From Dysgonomonas sp. 511 (GTDB lineage: Bacteria > Bacteroidota > Bacteroidia > Bacteroidales > Dysgonomonadaceae), in NCBI RefSeq assembly GCF_010501105.1, contig NZ_QVMQ01000029.1, forward strand, positions 1,026 through 33,686: a DNA stretch of 32,661 bases, in the 5' to 3' direction. A program made the translations under genes and the position numbers. Below, piece after piece: positions 13,790 through 23,264 of the stretch; position 1 is the stretch's first letter; each line of letters opens with the position of its first letter. The notes under the pieces were generated by a model. It saw only the letters and a program-made list of their open reading frames with translations, was not told the origin of the DNA and ran no database searches.

Positions 13790-15445
13790 TCAATCATTCC
13801 AATATAAGGTAAACCCATCCCCCTGTTTCTTCTGAAATAGAGTAGTATCAATCTCATATTTTTCCAATTCCCATTTACTGATTATATACCCGGTTTTAGC
13901 CAATGGTACTATACTGTCGGGTTTGTAGACCCTATAGTTGAGATATCCCCGGTTTTCCTTGTATCCGTTTTTGTCTGCTTCTATTTTTACCGAATTGTAG
14001 AAGTATGGGTCGATTGGTTCGTGAAATAGAATGCGCGGGTAATGTGTATCGAATATAATACTGTCTAACTGCTTCGTCTTAGCAAAATCCAGTAATTCCT
14101 CATAACCCGTCACAAATCCCCAGGGATACGGTGTTGGGTTCGACCTTGTATTATACGCTATATATTCTTTCGCAAAAGCGCCGAAAAGCACAAGGATTCC
14201 TATAATAACCGGGTATTTAGACCATGATATCTGTTGTATTACAAAATATATGCCTCTCGCTGCAAAGTATATAACAGGCAGCCAGACCATATTCCAGTGG
14301 TTGACATTCGGCGTTACCAATAACAGGATCGGGAGAGTAGAAAACAGCCAGATAAAGAATATGTTGTCGAATAAATTGCGGGCATTTTTCTTCCGCAGGC
14401 AAAAGATAGCCCACAAGATAAAAGGCATAAATATAACGTTGTAGAACTGGCCGAAGAATGGAAATGAGTTCCATCGTGCAGCATCGAACCCGGTGGTTAA
14501 TATATCGAATGCCCATCGCATATTTTTGATAAAAAGGTAGATTGCCCCCGGAAGCCCGATAATGGTGGTTTCTTCGTGGCGGCTTCTGTCCAAAGCTGTG
14601 ATTGTTATAGGGCCAAGCTGGTACTGTTCGCCCTCGCTCACTGTAGAATAGGCAAAAAGAACAAGCGGCAAGAGCAATACTATCAACAAGGCAATGCAAT
14701 ACAACGATTGCCTAAGGTCTATTTTCCCGTTTCTGTATAGGAAGATATATAAGAAAATGCAGAAGAACGGCATCATAAACCAGCTCACAGCATAACTGTA
14801 TGCTGCTAGGGCAAGGAAGATACATGCCGATAGATAGAGTACGCTTCTCAGCCGGTGAGATGTATGCTTGTAGCCAAGTATAAAAAGACTGATACAGATT
14901 AATAAGAAGTCGGGGGCTAAATTGCAATCGAGCGCCCAACGGCTCTTCATCAAATGCCAGGGGTTGGCAACAAGGAATAATATGATGACAAACAGCAGCA
15001 GGTGGTCAATCTTCGACTTTCTCAGTGTGTAATAGAATATAACGAGGCTGGCGCAACTCACTATCGCCATCGGCAGCCTGTAGACGGGTATCGAAAATCC
15101 GAATAACTTGATAAAGGGAATGCCCAGATAGGCATATACTGCACTTTGCCCTGTTCCCCACGATTTCAGGTAAACGGGATAAGAAGCCAGATGCTGGTCT
15201 ACTCCGTAATTTGCCAGGCACCACGAATCGTATGCGCTGATTGTTTCGTCTACAAATGTACCCAAAGGAACGTCAAGATGTATGGTTCTTATCAGAATGC
15301 CGACAAAAAGTACTATCTGCGTCCAGAGAAGGTATTTGCTATTCTGGGACGATAGTTGATCTGCCAGCCTAACCTCTCTTGTACAGAACAAGACGGCAAG
15401 CCCCCAGATTATAATTAAGACGATATAGTAGGAGTGATAATCCAT
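13790..15445 (-). CDS. GT-C fold membrane glycosyltransferase (PMT/ArnT-like)
   Basis: This 551-residue polytopic membrane protein has about ten or more hydrophobic helices. The first periplasmic loop carries LGTFVDETISAYDS (D66-E67), in the position of the acidic catalytic residues of GT39/GT83 enzymes. Later segments include YRLPMAIVSCASLVIFYYTL and ANPWHLMKSRWALDCNLAP, typical of dolichyl/undecaprenyl-phosphate-sugar-dependent glycosyltransferases. A soluble C-terminal domain (about 430-551) follows the last helix. The enzyme would transfer a sugar from a polyprenyl carrier to an envelope acceptor; donor and acceptor are unknown. It is monocistronic, with 168 bases on its 3' side before tRNA-Phe in which I see nothing else. 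GC content is clearly higher than in the element. Confidence 0.8.
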   Translation of the reverse strand: MDYHSYYIVLIIIWGLAVLFCTREVRLADQLSSQNSKYLLWTQIVLFVGILIRTIHLDVPLGTFVDETISAYDSWCLANYGVDQHLASYPVYLKSWGTGQSAVYAYLGIPFIKLFGFSIPVYRLPMAIVSCASLVIFYYTLRKSKIDHLLLFVIILFLVANPWHLMKSRWALDCNLAPDFLLICISLFILGYKHTSHRLRSVLYLSACIFLALAAYSYAVSWFMMPFFCIFLYIFLYRNGKIDLRQSLYCIALLIVLLLPLVLFAYSTVSEGEQYQLGPITITALDRSRHEETTIIGLPGAIYLFIKNMRWAFDILTTGFDAARWNSFPFFGQFYNVIFMPFILWAIFCLRKKNARNLFDNIFFIWLFSTLPILLLVTPNVNHWNMVWLPVIYFAARGIYFVIQQISWSKYPVIIGILVLFGAFAKEYIAYNTRSNPTPYPWGFVTGYEELLDFAKTKQLDSIIFDTHYPRILFHEPIDPYFYNSVKIEADKNGYKENRGYLNYRVYKPDSIVPLAKTGYIISKWELEKYEIDTTLFQKKQGDGFTLYWND

Positions 15446-15559
15446 ATTTTACAGTTAACAGCCAATAGTTGATATTTAGATACAAGTAAACAAGATACGA
15501 GACATAAGTTCATGTTTTTATCAGCACCCAACCCGTTTACAGATGTCTTGTGTCTCTCC

Positions 15560-15853
15560 AAAAAGTAACACATGTAACACCTTTTTTATCTTTTTTCATT
15601 GTTACTTTCCTCTCTCTTGTCGTGGCTTTGCGGCTCTCTCTCCCATTGGAGAGAGCGGGGAGTGAGGTGGCAAAAAGTAACACATGTAACACCTTTTTTA
15701 TCATTTTCCATTGTTATTTTCTTCTCTCTTGCCGTGGCTTTGCGGCTCTCTCTCCCATTGGAGAGAGCGGGGAGTGAGGTGGCAAAAAGTAACACATGTA
15801 ACACCTTTTTCTCTTTTTCTCATTGTTACTTTTTTCCTTATCATGGCTTTGCC
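15560..15853. repeat. Tandem array, period 112 bp, about 2.6 copies
   Basis: Units start at 15560, 15672 and 15784 with AAAAAGTAACACATGTAACA, exactly 112 bp apart. The first two are nearly identical; the third breaks off after TCATGGCTTTGCC. Each full unit ends in a palindrome (CTCTCTCCCATTGGAGAGAG) followed by CGGGGAGTGAGGTGG. Read on the minus strand this is CCACCTCACTCCCCG plus the palindrome, the same design as the inverted repeats around the DUF559 block in leuS. Open frames here are repeat-derived and not coding. The rest of the 633-bp gap between genes (15446-16078) holds only a small hairpin (GTCAT...ATGAC near 15970) and no gene that I can support. Confidence 0.9.
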
Positions 15854-16078
15854 TAAAAGTATTCCCCACGGGGTGTCAAAGAGCCTTATATAGATAAAGT
15901 TGTAAGAATAAAATCACAAAAAAATGACTGTTTTATTCATGGCTTCGCTATAAAAGCTAATTCTTGCCTGTCATCCTGATGTTGGCATGACGGGGAAGAT
16001 ATAATCAGAACTTAACGACCCTGCCTATTGGGGAAACAACCAACATCCGGCGGAGCGAAGCGTAGCCAATGAGGGGCA

Positions 16079-16948
16079 CTATCTCATCTTGTCGAACCCT
16101 TCCCCATATACCCCCCGGACGGTGCTTTGCGAGATAAAGGCATTCTCATCAACGCTTTTTATCAGGCGGAACAATTCATTAGCTTCTGTTCGCTTTGCCA
16201 GCACTACAATCACTTTGGTTGGCTCTTTGGTGTACCAGCCCGTTCCGTCGAGTACGGTACATCCCCTTCGCAATTCATTATTTATGGCATCGGCTATCAA
16301 TTCATGCTTTTTCGAAAAAATCATCACTTGTATCGATTGCCTGAAACCATTTATAACCATATCGATACAGTAGCTCATTACTCCCATTACCAGAAGTCCA
16401 TATACTATCTTCTGATAATCCTGAAATAAGAAATAAGAGCAGGATATGATAGTGAAATCGCACAGGAGCATCCCCCTGCCAAAAGTGATATTCTTATATT
16501 TATTGATAATGGCTACTACAATATCCGTACCCCCGGTACTACCATTGGCACTGAATACCAATGCTATTCCCGTACCGCACATCATACCTCCGATAACCCC
16601 CGACAAGAGAGGCTCGTTCTTCACCAGAGGTTCTTCTATAAACATTTGGCAAAGTGTCAATAATCCGGTCAGTACGAATACGCCGAATATGGTTTTTACC
16701 AGAAATTTTACTCCTAATATTTTCAGGGCAAAAACCAGGAGCAGGCAGTTTATCACAAAATAGGTATATTGCAACGGTATGCGCGAGCTGGTCGCATATT
16801 CTATCAATAGGGCGATACCGGTTAGTCCTCCGGTTACTATACCTACTGGTTTGATAAAACCGATTAGCCCGATAGCATATATGGTAAGACCAACGAATAT
16901 TACAGCATAGTCTTTCCAATAAAAATCTTTAAGATATCTTTTCGGCAT
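16079..16948 (-). CDS. YitT-family membrane protein with DUF2179 domain
   Basis: The 289-residue protein has five to six hydrophobic helices in the first 200 residues. GFIKPVGIVTGGLTGIALLI and FSANGSTGGTDIVVAIINKY are the conserved Gly-rich motifs of the YitT (DUF161) family. The C-terminal 80 residues form the soluble DUF2179 domain (RRGCTVLDGTGWYT and an RLIKSVDENAFIS segment). Family members are inner-membrane proteins of unsettled function, possibly transporters. It starts 13 bp after the leuS stop on the same strand, so it is cotranscribed with leuS, an arrangement I take to be common in Bacteroidales. Confidence 0.88.
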   Translation of the reverse strand: MPKRYLKDFYWKDYAVIFVGLTIYAIGLIGFIKPVGIVTGGLTGIALLIEYATSSRIPLQYTYFVINCLLLVFALKILGVKFLVKTIFGVFVLTGLLTLCQMFIEEPLVKNEPLLSGVIGGMMCGTGIALVFSANGSTGGTDIVVAIINKYKNITFGRGMLLCDFTIISCSYFLFQDYQKIVYGLLVMGVMSYCIDMVINGFRQSIQVMIFSKKHELIADAINNELRRGCTVLDGTGWYTKEPTKVIVVLAKRTEANELFRLIKSVDENAFISQSTVRGVYGEGFDKMR

Positions 16949-16961
16949 GGCTAGAGATGTA

Positions 16962-19900
16962 TTAGAGAACTACATTTACCATTTTCTTAGGTACAAAGAT
17001 AACCTTTTTAGGGGTTTTTCCGTCCAGCCATTTCTGAGCCGACTCGTGTGCCAATACAGTATCTTCCACCTCTTTAGGGGTGATGTTTGCAGGAAACTCT
17101 ATTTCGAAACGCACTTTGCCGTTGAAGGCTATGCCATATTTGAAACTGTCTTCTGCAAGATATTCCTCGTTGAATGCAGGCCATTCGGCATCAAAGATTG
17201 AGCCTTTATTGCCTAAAGCGTGCCAAAGTTCTTCGGTAACGAATGGGGCAAATGGAGCTAGTACGATAAGTAGTTCCTGTAGTATGGCTTTCTTATTGCA
17301 TTTTGCTGCTGTAAGTTCATTTACGCAGATCATAAATGCCGAGACAGACGTGTTGAAAGAGAAGGTCTCTATGTCGCCCGATACTTTCTTTATCAGCTTG
17401 TGTAGCGTCTTCAGTTCTTCTTTTGTAGGCTGCTCGTCTGTTACAGCAAAGTCTTCACCCTTGTAGAACAATCCCCACATTTTGCGAAGGAAGCGGTGTA
17501 CCCCGTCTATACCATTAGTATCCCACGGTTTCGATTGTTCCAATGGTCCAAGGAACATTTCGTATATGCGAAGCGTATCAGCTCCGTATTTGTCGGCAAT
17601 ATCATCCGGATTTACAACATTGTGGTACGATTTCGACATTTTCTCTACAGTCCAGCCGCAGATGTATTTGCCGTCTTCGAGAATGAACTCAGCATTGGCA
17701 TATTCCGGCCTCCAGGCCTTAAACTTGTCGATGTCGAGTATGTCATTGCTTACGATATTTACATCTACATGCAACTGGGTGGTTTCGTATTGGTCTTTCA
17801 GGTTGTACGAAACAAATTTATTCGTACCGTTTATCCGATACACAAAATTGCTCCGTCCCTGTATCATTCCCTGGTTAATCAGCTTCTTGAAAGGCTCTTC
17901 TTCGCACGAAACATTTATATCATATAAGAACTTGTCCCAGAAACGGCTGTATATCAAGTGCCCTGTAGCATGCTCCGTACCTCCTATATACAGGTCTACA
18001 TTGCGCCAGTATTCATCTTTCTCCTTCGAAACCAGTTCCTTGTCATTGTACGGATCCATATAGTGAAGGTAGTAGGCTGACGAGCCTGCGAAGCCCGGCA
18101 TGGTGTTAAGCTCTAATGGGAATATGGTTTTATTGTCGATTTTCGAATTGTCAACTACTACTTCGTTCACTGTATCCCATGCCCATTTCGTAGCGCGTCC
18201 CAATGGCGGTTCGCCCGTCTCTGTCGGCAGGTATTTGTCTACTTCCGGCAATTCCAACGGCAATTTATCTACAGGTAGCATATATGGCAATTCACCTTTA
18301 TAGTAAACAGGGAAAGGCTCGCCCCAATAGCGTTGGCGCGAGAAGATGGCATCGCGCAGGCGGTAATTCACCTTGATGCGTCCCAGATCGTTTTCTTTTA
18401 TGTATTGGCGCGCTTTTTCTATGGCATCTTTTACGGTTAATCCGTTGAGGAAACCGGAGTTCATCATAATTCCCTCTTTGGCATCGAAGCTTTCTTCCGA
18501 TACATCGCAACCTTCTATCAGTGGGATGATAGGCAACCCGAAATGTTTGGCAAAAGCATAGTCGCGGCTGTCGTGTCCCGGTACTGCCATGATGGCTCCT
18601 GTTCCGTATCCGGCAAGCACGTAGTCCGATATCCAGATAGGCACTTCTTTACCATTGAATGGGTTGATGGCGTAAGAGCCTGTGAATACCCCCGACACTT
18701 TCTTGTCCATCAGGCGGTCGCGTTCGGTACGGCGTTTAGTAGCGGCAAGATATGCGTCTACCTCTTCTTTTTGATCGGCTTTAGTTACCTGTGCTACATA
18801 TTCGCTTTCGGGAGCAAGCACCATAAATGTTACACCGAAGATGGTGTCGGGGCGGGTGGTGAAGATAACCACCTCCCCTAAATCCCCTCCAATAGAGGGG
18901 ACTTTGGCTGAGCAAAATGATTCTATTTTGTTTAGAACTTCATCTGTGTTTACTATTACCTCTTCGTTTGTAAAGCGTAGGATAGAGTAACCAAGTTCTT
19001 CCAATGCTTTTGATCGTTGCTCGTCGTATTCTTTTTGAACTGGGTCGTTGTGATATTTCCCGTCTACTTCAATAATGAGCGACTTTTCAAAACATACGAA
19101 ATCGACAATGAATTGTTCTATTAAATGTTGCCTTCTGAATTTATATCCGATGTTTTTATTTCTTAACATTTGCCAAAGGGCATTCTCGGCTTCAGTAGGG
19201 TTTTTCCTGTTTTCTTTTGCATTATCTATATTGGCGTTCCAATCCAATTTGTTTGTCGTGTGGTTGGGAGGTAACTCCGTTCCCCCTCTTTTGGAGGGGG
19301 CTAGGGGGAGGTGTATTTCAGCCCCTTCGCTACGTCCTATCCAGTTGCGTTGAGTTTCTTTAATAGATTCGCTCCAGTCTATTTTGTCCAATCCATCGAG
19401 CAGGCGTTGCGCATAAGCAGATACGCGAAGGCTCCATTGGCGCATCAGGCGTTGTTCTACGGGATGCCCTCCGCGTTCCGACAAGCCGTTGATAACCTCG
19501 TCGTTTGCCAATACTGTGCCAAGTTCCTGACACCAGTTTACGGTGGTTTCGCTACGGTAAGCTATGCGGTAGTTCAACAGGATTTCCTGTTTTTTCTCTT
19601 CGGAATACGCGTTCCATTCGTCGGCAGTAAATTCAAGTTCTTCGCTACAAGCGACGTTTATGCCTTCTGTGCCAACCTGGCTGAATGCCTCCACCAGTTC
19701 GCTTATCGGGCGGGCTTGCTGCTCATCGTAGCAGTAGTAACTGTTGAACATTTGGATGAAAGCCCATTGTGTCCATTTATAATAGCGTGGGTCGCAGGTT
19801 TGTATTTCCCTGTCCCAGTCGTACGAAAAACCTATCTTGTCGAGCTGCTCGCGGTAACGGGCGATGTTTTGCGCTGTAGTGATGGCAGGGTGCTGCCCTG

Positions 19901-20174
19901 TTTGTATAGCATACTGTTCGGCAGGCAGGCCATAAGCGTCATATCCCATCGGGTGAAGCACATTGAAGCCTTTCAGCCTTTTGTAGCGGGTGAAAATATC
20001 GGAGGCTATATATCCGAGCGGATGCCCTACATGCAAGCCCGCCCCCGAAGGGTAAGGAAACATGTCGAGGACGTAATATTTGGGTTTGTCTTTGTCTTCT
20101 CTAACCTTGTAAGTTTTGTTGTCTATCCAATACCGGTGCCAACGCTCTTCGATGTCCTTAAAGTTGTATTCCAT
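16962..20174 (-). CDS. leuS: Leucyl-tRNA synthetase with an inserted DUF559 nuclease-like domain
   Basis: LeuRS charges tRNA-Leu with leucine in the cytoplasm. The HIGH-type motif is HVGH (48-51), KMSKS lies near residues 845-849, and the CP1 editing motif TTRPDT follows directly after the insertion. At 1070 residues it is about 130-150 longer than usual bacterial LeuRS. The excess is residues 288-435. The flanks EGAEI and [11 protein letters not shown] are normal LeuRS, while the block between begins [11 protein letters not shown] and ends [11 protein letters not shown]. It contains [19 protein letters not shown] and [19 protein letters not shown], then GYSILRF, the DUF559/Vsr-like PD-(D/E)xK pattern. 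All LeuRS motifs remain, so the enzyme is probably active with the extra domain looped out. yitT follows in the operon. Confidence 0.95.
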   Translation of the reverse strand: MEYNFKDIEERWHRYWIDNKTYKVREDKDKPKYYVLDMFPYPSGAGLHVGHPLGYIASDIFTRYKRLKGFNVLHPMGYDAYGLPAEQYAIQTGQHPAITTAQNIARYREQLDKIGFSYDWDREIQTCDPRYYKWTQWAFIQMFNSYYCYDEQQARPISELVEAFSQVGTEGINVACSEELEFTADEWNAYSEEKKQEILLNYRIAYRSETTVNWCQELGTVLANDEVINGLSERGGHPVEQRLMRQWSLRVSAYAQRLLDGLDKIDWSESIKETQRNWIGRSEGAEIHLPLAPSKRGGTELPPNHTTNKLDWNANIDNAKENRKNPTEAENALWQMLRNKNIGYKFRRQHLIEQFIVDFVCFEKSLIIEVDGKYHNDPVQKEYDEQRSKALEELGYSILRFTNEEVIVNTDEVLNKIESFCSAKVPSIGGDLGEVVIFTTRPDTIFGVTFMVLAPESEYVAQVTKADQKEEVDAYLAATKRRTERDRLMDKKVSGVFTGSYAINPFNGKEVPIWISDYVLAGYGTGAIMAVPGHDSRDYAFAKHFGLPIIPLIEGCDVSEESFDAKEGIMMNSGFLNGLTVKDAIEKARQYIKENDLGRIKVNYRLRDAIFSRQRYWGEPFPVYYKGELPYMLPVDKLPLELPEVDKYLPTETGEPPLGRATKWAWDTVNEVVVDNSKIDNKTIFPLELNTMPGFAGSSAYYLHYMDPYNDKELVSKEKDEYWRNVDLYIGGTEHATGHLIYSRFWDKFLYDINVSCEEEPFKKLINQGMIQGRSNFVYRINGTNKFVSYNLKDQYETTQLHVDVNIVSNDILDIDKFKAWRPEYANAEFILEDGKYICGWTVEKMSKSYHNVVNPDDIADKYGADTLRIYEMFLGPLEQSKPWDTNGIDGVHRFLRKMWGLFYKGEDFAVTDEQPTKEELKTLHKLIKKVSGDIETFSFNTSVSAFMICVNELTAAKCNKKAILQELLIVLAPFAPFVTEELWHALGNKGSIFDAEWPAFNEEYLAEDSFKYGIAFNGKVRFEIEFPANITPKEVEDTVLAHESAQKWLDGKTPKKVIFVPKKMVNVVL
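18870..19313 (-). mobile_element. In-frame DUF559 block with inverted repeat ends inside leuS
   Basis: The ends are 18870-18902 and 19279-19313. One begins CACCTCCCCTAAATCCCC; the reverse complement of the other begins CACCTCCCCCTAGCCCCC. Each contains its own palindrome (CCCCTCCAATAGAGGGG and CCCCCTCCAAAAGAGGGGG). Between them lies a DUF559-type endonuclease domain reading in the leuS frame. The span of 444 bp is exactly 148 codons, so the host frame is kept. The repeats themselves encode the linker peptides. There is no intein signature: no Cys/Ser/Thr splice residue and no terminal HN pair. The simplest reading is a mobile or formerly mobile coding insert, but mobility is inferred. Confidence 0.75.
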
Positions 20175-20205
20175 AACAATGTGTATTGCGATTTTTTATT
20201 TAGCG

Positions 20206-20213
20206 CAAAGATA
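20206..20213 (-). promoter_or_regulatory. -7 promoter element of leuS
   Basis: The minus strand reads TATCTTTG, matching TAnnTTTG, 32 bp before the leuS start codon. I do not see a good -33 box. Confidence 0.55.
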
Positions 20214-20329
20214 GTCAATTTCTTCAAGTAATAATGGGGTGCGTATTTATTTCGTGTTAAAGGTTTTGGCTGTCAAATAATTCTGAATAATAGGGCGGCA
20301 TATTGCTTTCATATTCTCCATAGTTAGCG

Positions 20330-20337
20330 TATCTTTG
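20330..20337 (+). promoter_or_regulatory. -7 promoter element of rlmB
   Basis: TATCTTTG matches TAnnTTTG, 44 bp before the rlmB start. A TTG at 20303-20305 is a weak -33 candidate. The gap 20175-20381 thus holds two divergent promoters. Confidence 0.55.
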
Positions 20338-20381
20338 CCCCTTGCGGATATAGGAAGATAGAACTAAAACAACAAATAATA

Positions 20382-21122
20382 ATGAAGGAAAAAGAAATGA
20401 TTTTCGGTATCAGGGCTGTGATAGAAGCCATAGAAGCCGGAAAAGAGATAGATAAAATAATAGTAAGGCGCGAATTGCAGGGCGATTTGTCGAAAGAATT
20501 GTTTGCTTTGGTCAAGTCTCACAATATTGTGGTGCAGCGCGTTCCTGCCGAACGGCTCGACCGTTTCACCCGCAAAAACCATCAGGGTGTGATAGCCTTC
20601 CTGTCTGCCATTACCTACGAGAAGATTGAAGATATTATCCCCTTCCTTTACGAAAACGGTAAAGACCCGTTTATCATTGTTCTGGATGGTATAACCGATG
20701 TGCGCAATTTCGGAGCCATTGCCCGCACCTGCGAAGTGGCCGGGGTGGATGCCATTGTGATACCTGCCAAGGGCAGTGTAACAGTCAACGCCGATGCAGT
20801 GAAAACATCGGCAGGGGCTTTGCTGAAAATTCCGGTGTGCAAGGAAGATAACCTGACCGATGCTATCCGTTTCCTGAAAAATAGCGGAATCAAAGTCGTT
20901 GCAGCTACCGAAAGAGGGGCAGAAGCTTATGCCAATGTAGATGTAAAAGGCCCTGTGGCTATCGTTATGGGTGCTGAAGATACGGGAGTGTCGAACGACA
21001 ATCTGAGGATAGCCGATACCTTGGTGAAAATTCCACAATTCGGGACAATAGGGTCGCTCAATGTATCTGTTGCGGCAGGAGTGCTTATTTATGAAGTGAT
21101 AAGGCAAAAAGGGTTGGCATAA
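20382..21122 (+). CDS. rlmB: 23S rRNA 2'-O-methyltransferase of the TrmH/SPOUT family (RlmB-like)
   Basis: The 246-residue enzyme has a short N-terminal substrate-binding domain (IFGIRAVIEAIEAGKEIDKI, about 1-75) and a SPOUT knot methyltransferase domain. The three motifs are visible: motif 1 NFGAIARTCEVAGVDAIV (about 106-123), motif 2 IVMGAEDTGVS (about 194-204) and motif 3 IPQFGTIGSLNVSVAAGVLI (about 217-236). Its size and motif set fit RlmB, which methylates G2251 of 23S rRNA using SAM. The start lies in the expected position for the NFGxR catalytic Arg to be near residue 112. It diverges from leuS. The TonB-domain pseudogene begins 10 bp downstream. Confidence 0.9.
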   Translation: MKEKEMIFGIRAVIEAIEAGKEIDKIIVRRELQGDLSKELFALVKSHNIVVQRVPAERLDRFTRKNHQGVIAFLSAITYEKIEDIIPFLYENGKDPFIIVLDGITDVRNFGAIARTCEVAGVDAIVIPAKGSVTVNADAVKTSAGALLKIPVCKEDNLTDAIRFLKNSGIKVVAATERGAEAYANVDVKGPVAIVMGAEDTGVSNDNLRIADTLVKIPQFGTIGSLNVSVAAGVLIYEVIRQKGLA

Positions 21123-21132
21123 TGATGATACT

Positions 21133-21546
21133 ATGAGCCTTATGAGGAATATCTGTCTGGCAGCTTTGTTATTTATTTTGTCAGGTCTTTCGGCTCAGGA
21201 TTCATTGTCCTGTAAGGTAGATTCAGTGAAGCCATTTGTTGTTGTGGAGTAGATGCCTTCTTTTCCGGGTGGTGAAGGCGAGATGTTTAAGTTTTTTGCC
21301 GAAAATATGAAGTATCCGTCGATTACGGAAGAGGAGTTCCTTTGCTCTCGCTTTGTGGTTCGCTTTGTAGTTGGTGCAGATGGTTGTATCTCCGATATCC
21401 GGATGATCAGAGGGTGTTCCGATGCTGTGAATAAGGGTGTTGTAGATGTGATAAAGAAAATGCCGAAGTGGATTCCCGGCAAGCAGAATGGGCTGAACGT
21501 GGCTGTATATTATACATTTGCACCACATATAGATATAAAGAGGTAG
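21133..21546 (+). pseudogene. TonB C-terminal-domain secreted protein, interrupted by one TAG codon
   Basis: From ATG at 21133 a signal peptide reads MSLMRNICLAALLFILSGLS, followed by VVVE, then TAG at 21250-21252, then MPSFPGGEGEMFKF in the same frame. Bacteroidota TonB-domain proteins commonly have VVEQMPSFPGG here, so the stop replaces a Gln codon (CAG to TAG, one base change). The distal part (21253-21546) is a complete TonB_C domain: YPSITEEE, VVRFVVGADGCISDIRM and KKMPKWIPGKQNGLNVAVYY. Without readthrough only 39 residues would be made. An ATG directly after the TAG could restart translation, but without the signal peptide. A sequencing error is the alternative. Confidence 0.8.
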
Positions 21547-21548
21547 CG

Positions 21549-21740
21549 ATGAGAAGTTGGTATTTGTGTTTTCCGTTATTGTTTTCTGCCTTCCTTTTTT
21601 CCCAGGAGGGAGATAAGCCCATTAAGATTTCGGGAAAGGAGTGCTGTTTTCGATGTAATAATCTGAATTTGAGCCAATCTGCCCAATTGTTTATATATTC
21701 TTTAGAAAATTATGTTGTGAAAGCAGGCATGCTCCTATGA
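21549..21740 (+). CDS. Short secreted peptide or truncated gene remnant
   Basis: Starting at ATG 21549, 3 bp after the TonB-domain frame, a 63-residue frame begins MRSWYLCFPLLFSAFLFSQE, a good signal peptide. It continues GDKPIKISGKECCFRCN and ends within the 3' part of the convergent ROK gene (50-bp overlap). The N-terminus looks like a real secreted protein, but the tail after residue 40 has no pattern. It may be the 5' end of a gene cut off by the ROK gene region. Confidence is low. Confidence 0.35.
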   Translation: MRSWYLCFPLLFSAFLFSQEGDKPIKISGKECCFRCNNLNLSQSAQLFIYSLENYVVKAGMLL

Positions 21741-22899
21741 CCCCCGATTTTTCTTTCAGCTTCGATAGGGTTATCGTAGAGTCTTTGTTTACCAGATTCA
21801 GAGAATACTTTTTTATTGCACTATAGAAAGGCAAGAGGATATAATCCTCAGCCATAGATAATACTCCTCCCAAAATAACGATATCAGGATTAAATAGGTT
21901 GATAAGAGCAGATATGCTTTTCCCTAGTTTATTGCCAATTTCTTCTACAATCTCAATGGCAAGCATGTCTTCTTTTTTGATAGCCTCTATTATGTTCTCC
22001 AGAGTTATGTTTTTATTAGCCTCTATGTCTTTCGACAAGACAGAGGATTCTCCGTTCAGGCAACGCTCTACAAAAATACGATGCATTGCCAGACCCGACG
22101 CTTCTGTTTCCAGACATCCTTTTTTTCCGCAATGGCATAATATTTCGTTGTCAAATACACTTGTATGACCGTATTCTCCGGAAAAGCCGGACTTTCCGTA
22201 ATATAATTTACCATCTATTATGATTCCAACGGCAAGCCCCCAACTTATATTAACAAAAAGCACATCCTTGTTGTCGCTGTAATTTCCCGTCATATACTCT
22301 CCGTAAGTCATAGCCCGGGTATCATTATCAATCGATACACTACACCCGATTTTGCTGCTGATTACTTCCGTCAATGGCCTTTCGTCGAAATAAAAGATAC
22401 TATAACTATAGCCGGTTTGTGGATTTACCCGTCCAGAGATATTAATCTGAACATTAAGTATCTTCCCTTTTTCTATCGAAGAACGATTTATGAAGTCGAC
22501 TATAATATCGCATAATTTATCCAGATCGCTGCTAGTATTTCCTATTATTACCGGAATGTTCATTTCCAGTTTTACAACTTCTCCTTTGAAATCGATGAGG
22601 CCGATGTTTATCGAGGAGTTCTTCATGTCTACTCCAATAAAATAACCCGATATCGGATTTAGCCCATAAATATTGGGGCGACGCCCTCCGGTAGTTTCTA
22701 TTTTTCCGTAATCTACAACAAAGCCATCTTCACATAGCTCAACTATAAGCTTAGTCATAGTAGGAACGCTCAGGTCGAAAACCTTTGCAATATCTGCGAT
22801 TGTTGAGTCTCCATTGGTGATATAATGACTTATTATCTTTTTTTTAATAATGCCATTTTTCGAACCTCGCTCTATATCTTTAAAGAATTTTTTATGCAT
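21691..22899 (-). CDS. ROK-family transcriptional regulator with N-terminal HTH (NagC/XylR type)
   Basis: This protein of 402 residues carries a winged helix-turn-helix (about 15-75; STIADIAKVFDLSVPTMTKL) and a ROK domain (about 85-395). The ROK signature includes IGVDMKNSSINIGLIDFKGE, a GEYGHTSVF segment and the zinc motif CHCGKKGCLE. ROK regulators bind sugars and repress sugar-uptake and catabolic operons. The gene diverges from a remnant of a sugar transporter (23265) and is followed nearby by a glycosidase-like gene remnant (24422), so it probably once controlled that locus. The promoter region (22900-23264) is AT-rich. Confidence 0.88.
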   Translation of the reverse strand: MHKKFFKDIERGSKNGIIKKKIISHYITNGDSTIADIAKVFDLSVPTMTKLIVELCEDGFVVDYGKIETTGGRRPNIYGLNPISGYFIGVDMKNSSINIGLIDFKGEVVKLEMNIPVIIGNTSSDLDKLCDIIVDFINRSSIEKGKILNVQINISGRVNPQTGYSYSIFYFDERPLTEVISSKIGCSVSIDNDTRAMTYGEYMTGNYSDNKDVLFVNISWGLAVGIIIDGKLYYGKSGFSGEYGHTSVFDNEILCHCGKKGCLETEASGLAMHRIFVERCLNGESSVLSKDIEANKNITLENIIEAIKKEDMLAIEIVEEIGNKLGKSISALINLFNPDIVILGGVLSMAEDYILLPFYSAIKKYSLNLVNKDSTITLSKLKEKSGVIGACLLSQHNFLKNI

Positions 22900-23264
22900 G
22901 GGTCTGTTTTGTATAAAATTTATCGATATGCAAATATAAACAAAATAAAATTACGAATGCACGCCTTTTTGCTGATGTTTTTAATATATGGCTGTGCTGT
23001 CGAAATTTGTCCGCCTTGTCTCATTATGTAGTAATTTCCGCAGAAGGCTTGGAATTGCAATCTATAAATAATTTAATATTTGATTTTTTATTATTTATAT
23101 TTTTTCTTAAATAAGTTTGTGTTTTAAAAATATATTAATAATTTAGCGGCGTGAATATTTCATTTTAATAACTGTTGTTTATATTTTAAACCTGTTGGAG
23201 TGAGATGTAGAACAAATAATACCTGAAAAACAACAAAAACAAATAATAAGCAGATTTAATAACT
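22900..23264. other. Divergent regulatory region between the ROK gene and the transporter remnant
   Basis: I see no gene in these 365 bases. TAAGTTTG at 23112-23119 matches the -7 consensus for rightward transcription, but the nearest TTTG (23079-23082) is 29 bp upstream, longer than usual. Operators for the ROK protein would be expected here, but I could not identify a clear palindrome. Confidence 0.4.

Noticed and set aside
15550..15893. Several overlapping small open frames on both strands
   Set aside because: They are produced by the 112-bp tandem repeat, repeat the same peptide, and have no independent coding signal.
18870..19313. Intein in leuS
   Set aside because: No Cys/Ser/Thr at the start, no HN pair before the downstream flank, and no intein splicing blocks; the insert also has inverted repeats, which inteins lack.
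19311..20231. Long plus-strand frame antisense to leuS
   Set aside because: It mirrors the codon pattern of leuS; the protein has no recognisable domain and leuS is unambiguous.
21250..21252. Programmed readthrough or recoding of TAG
   Set aside because: No downstream recoding hairpin or suppressor tRNA is visible; a point mutation explains it more simply.
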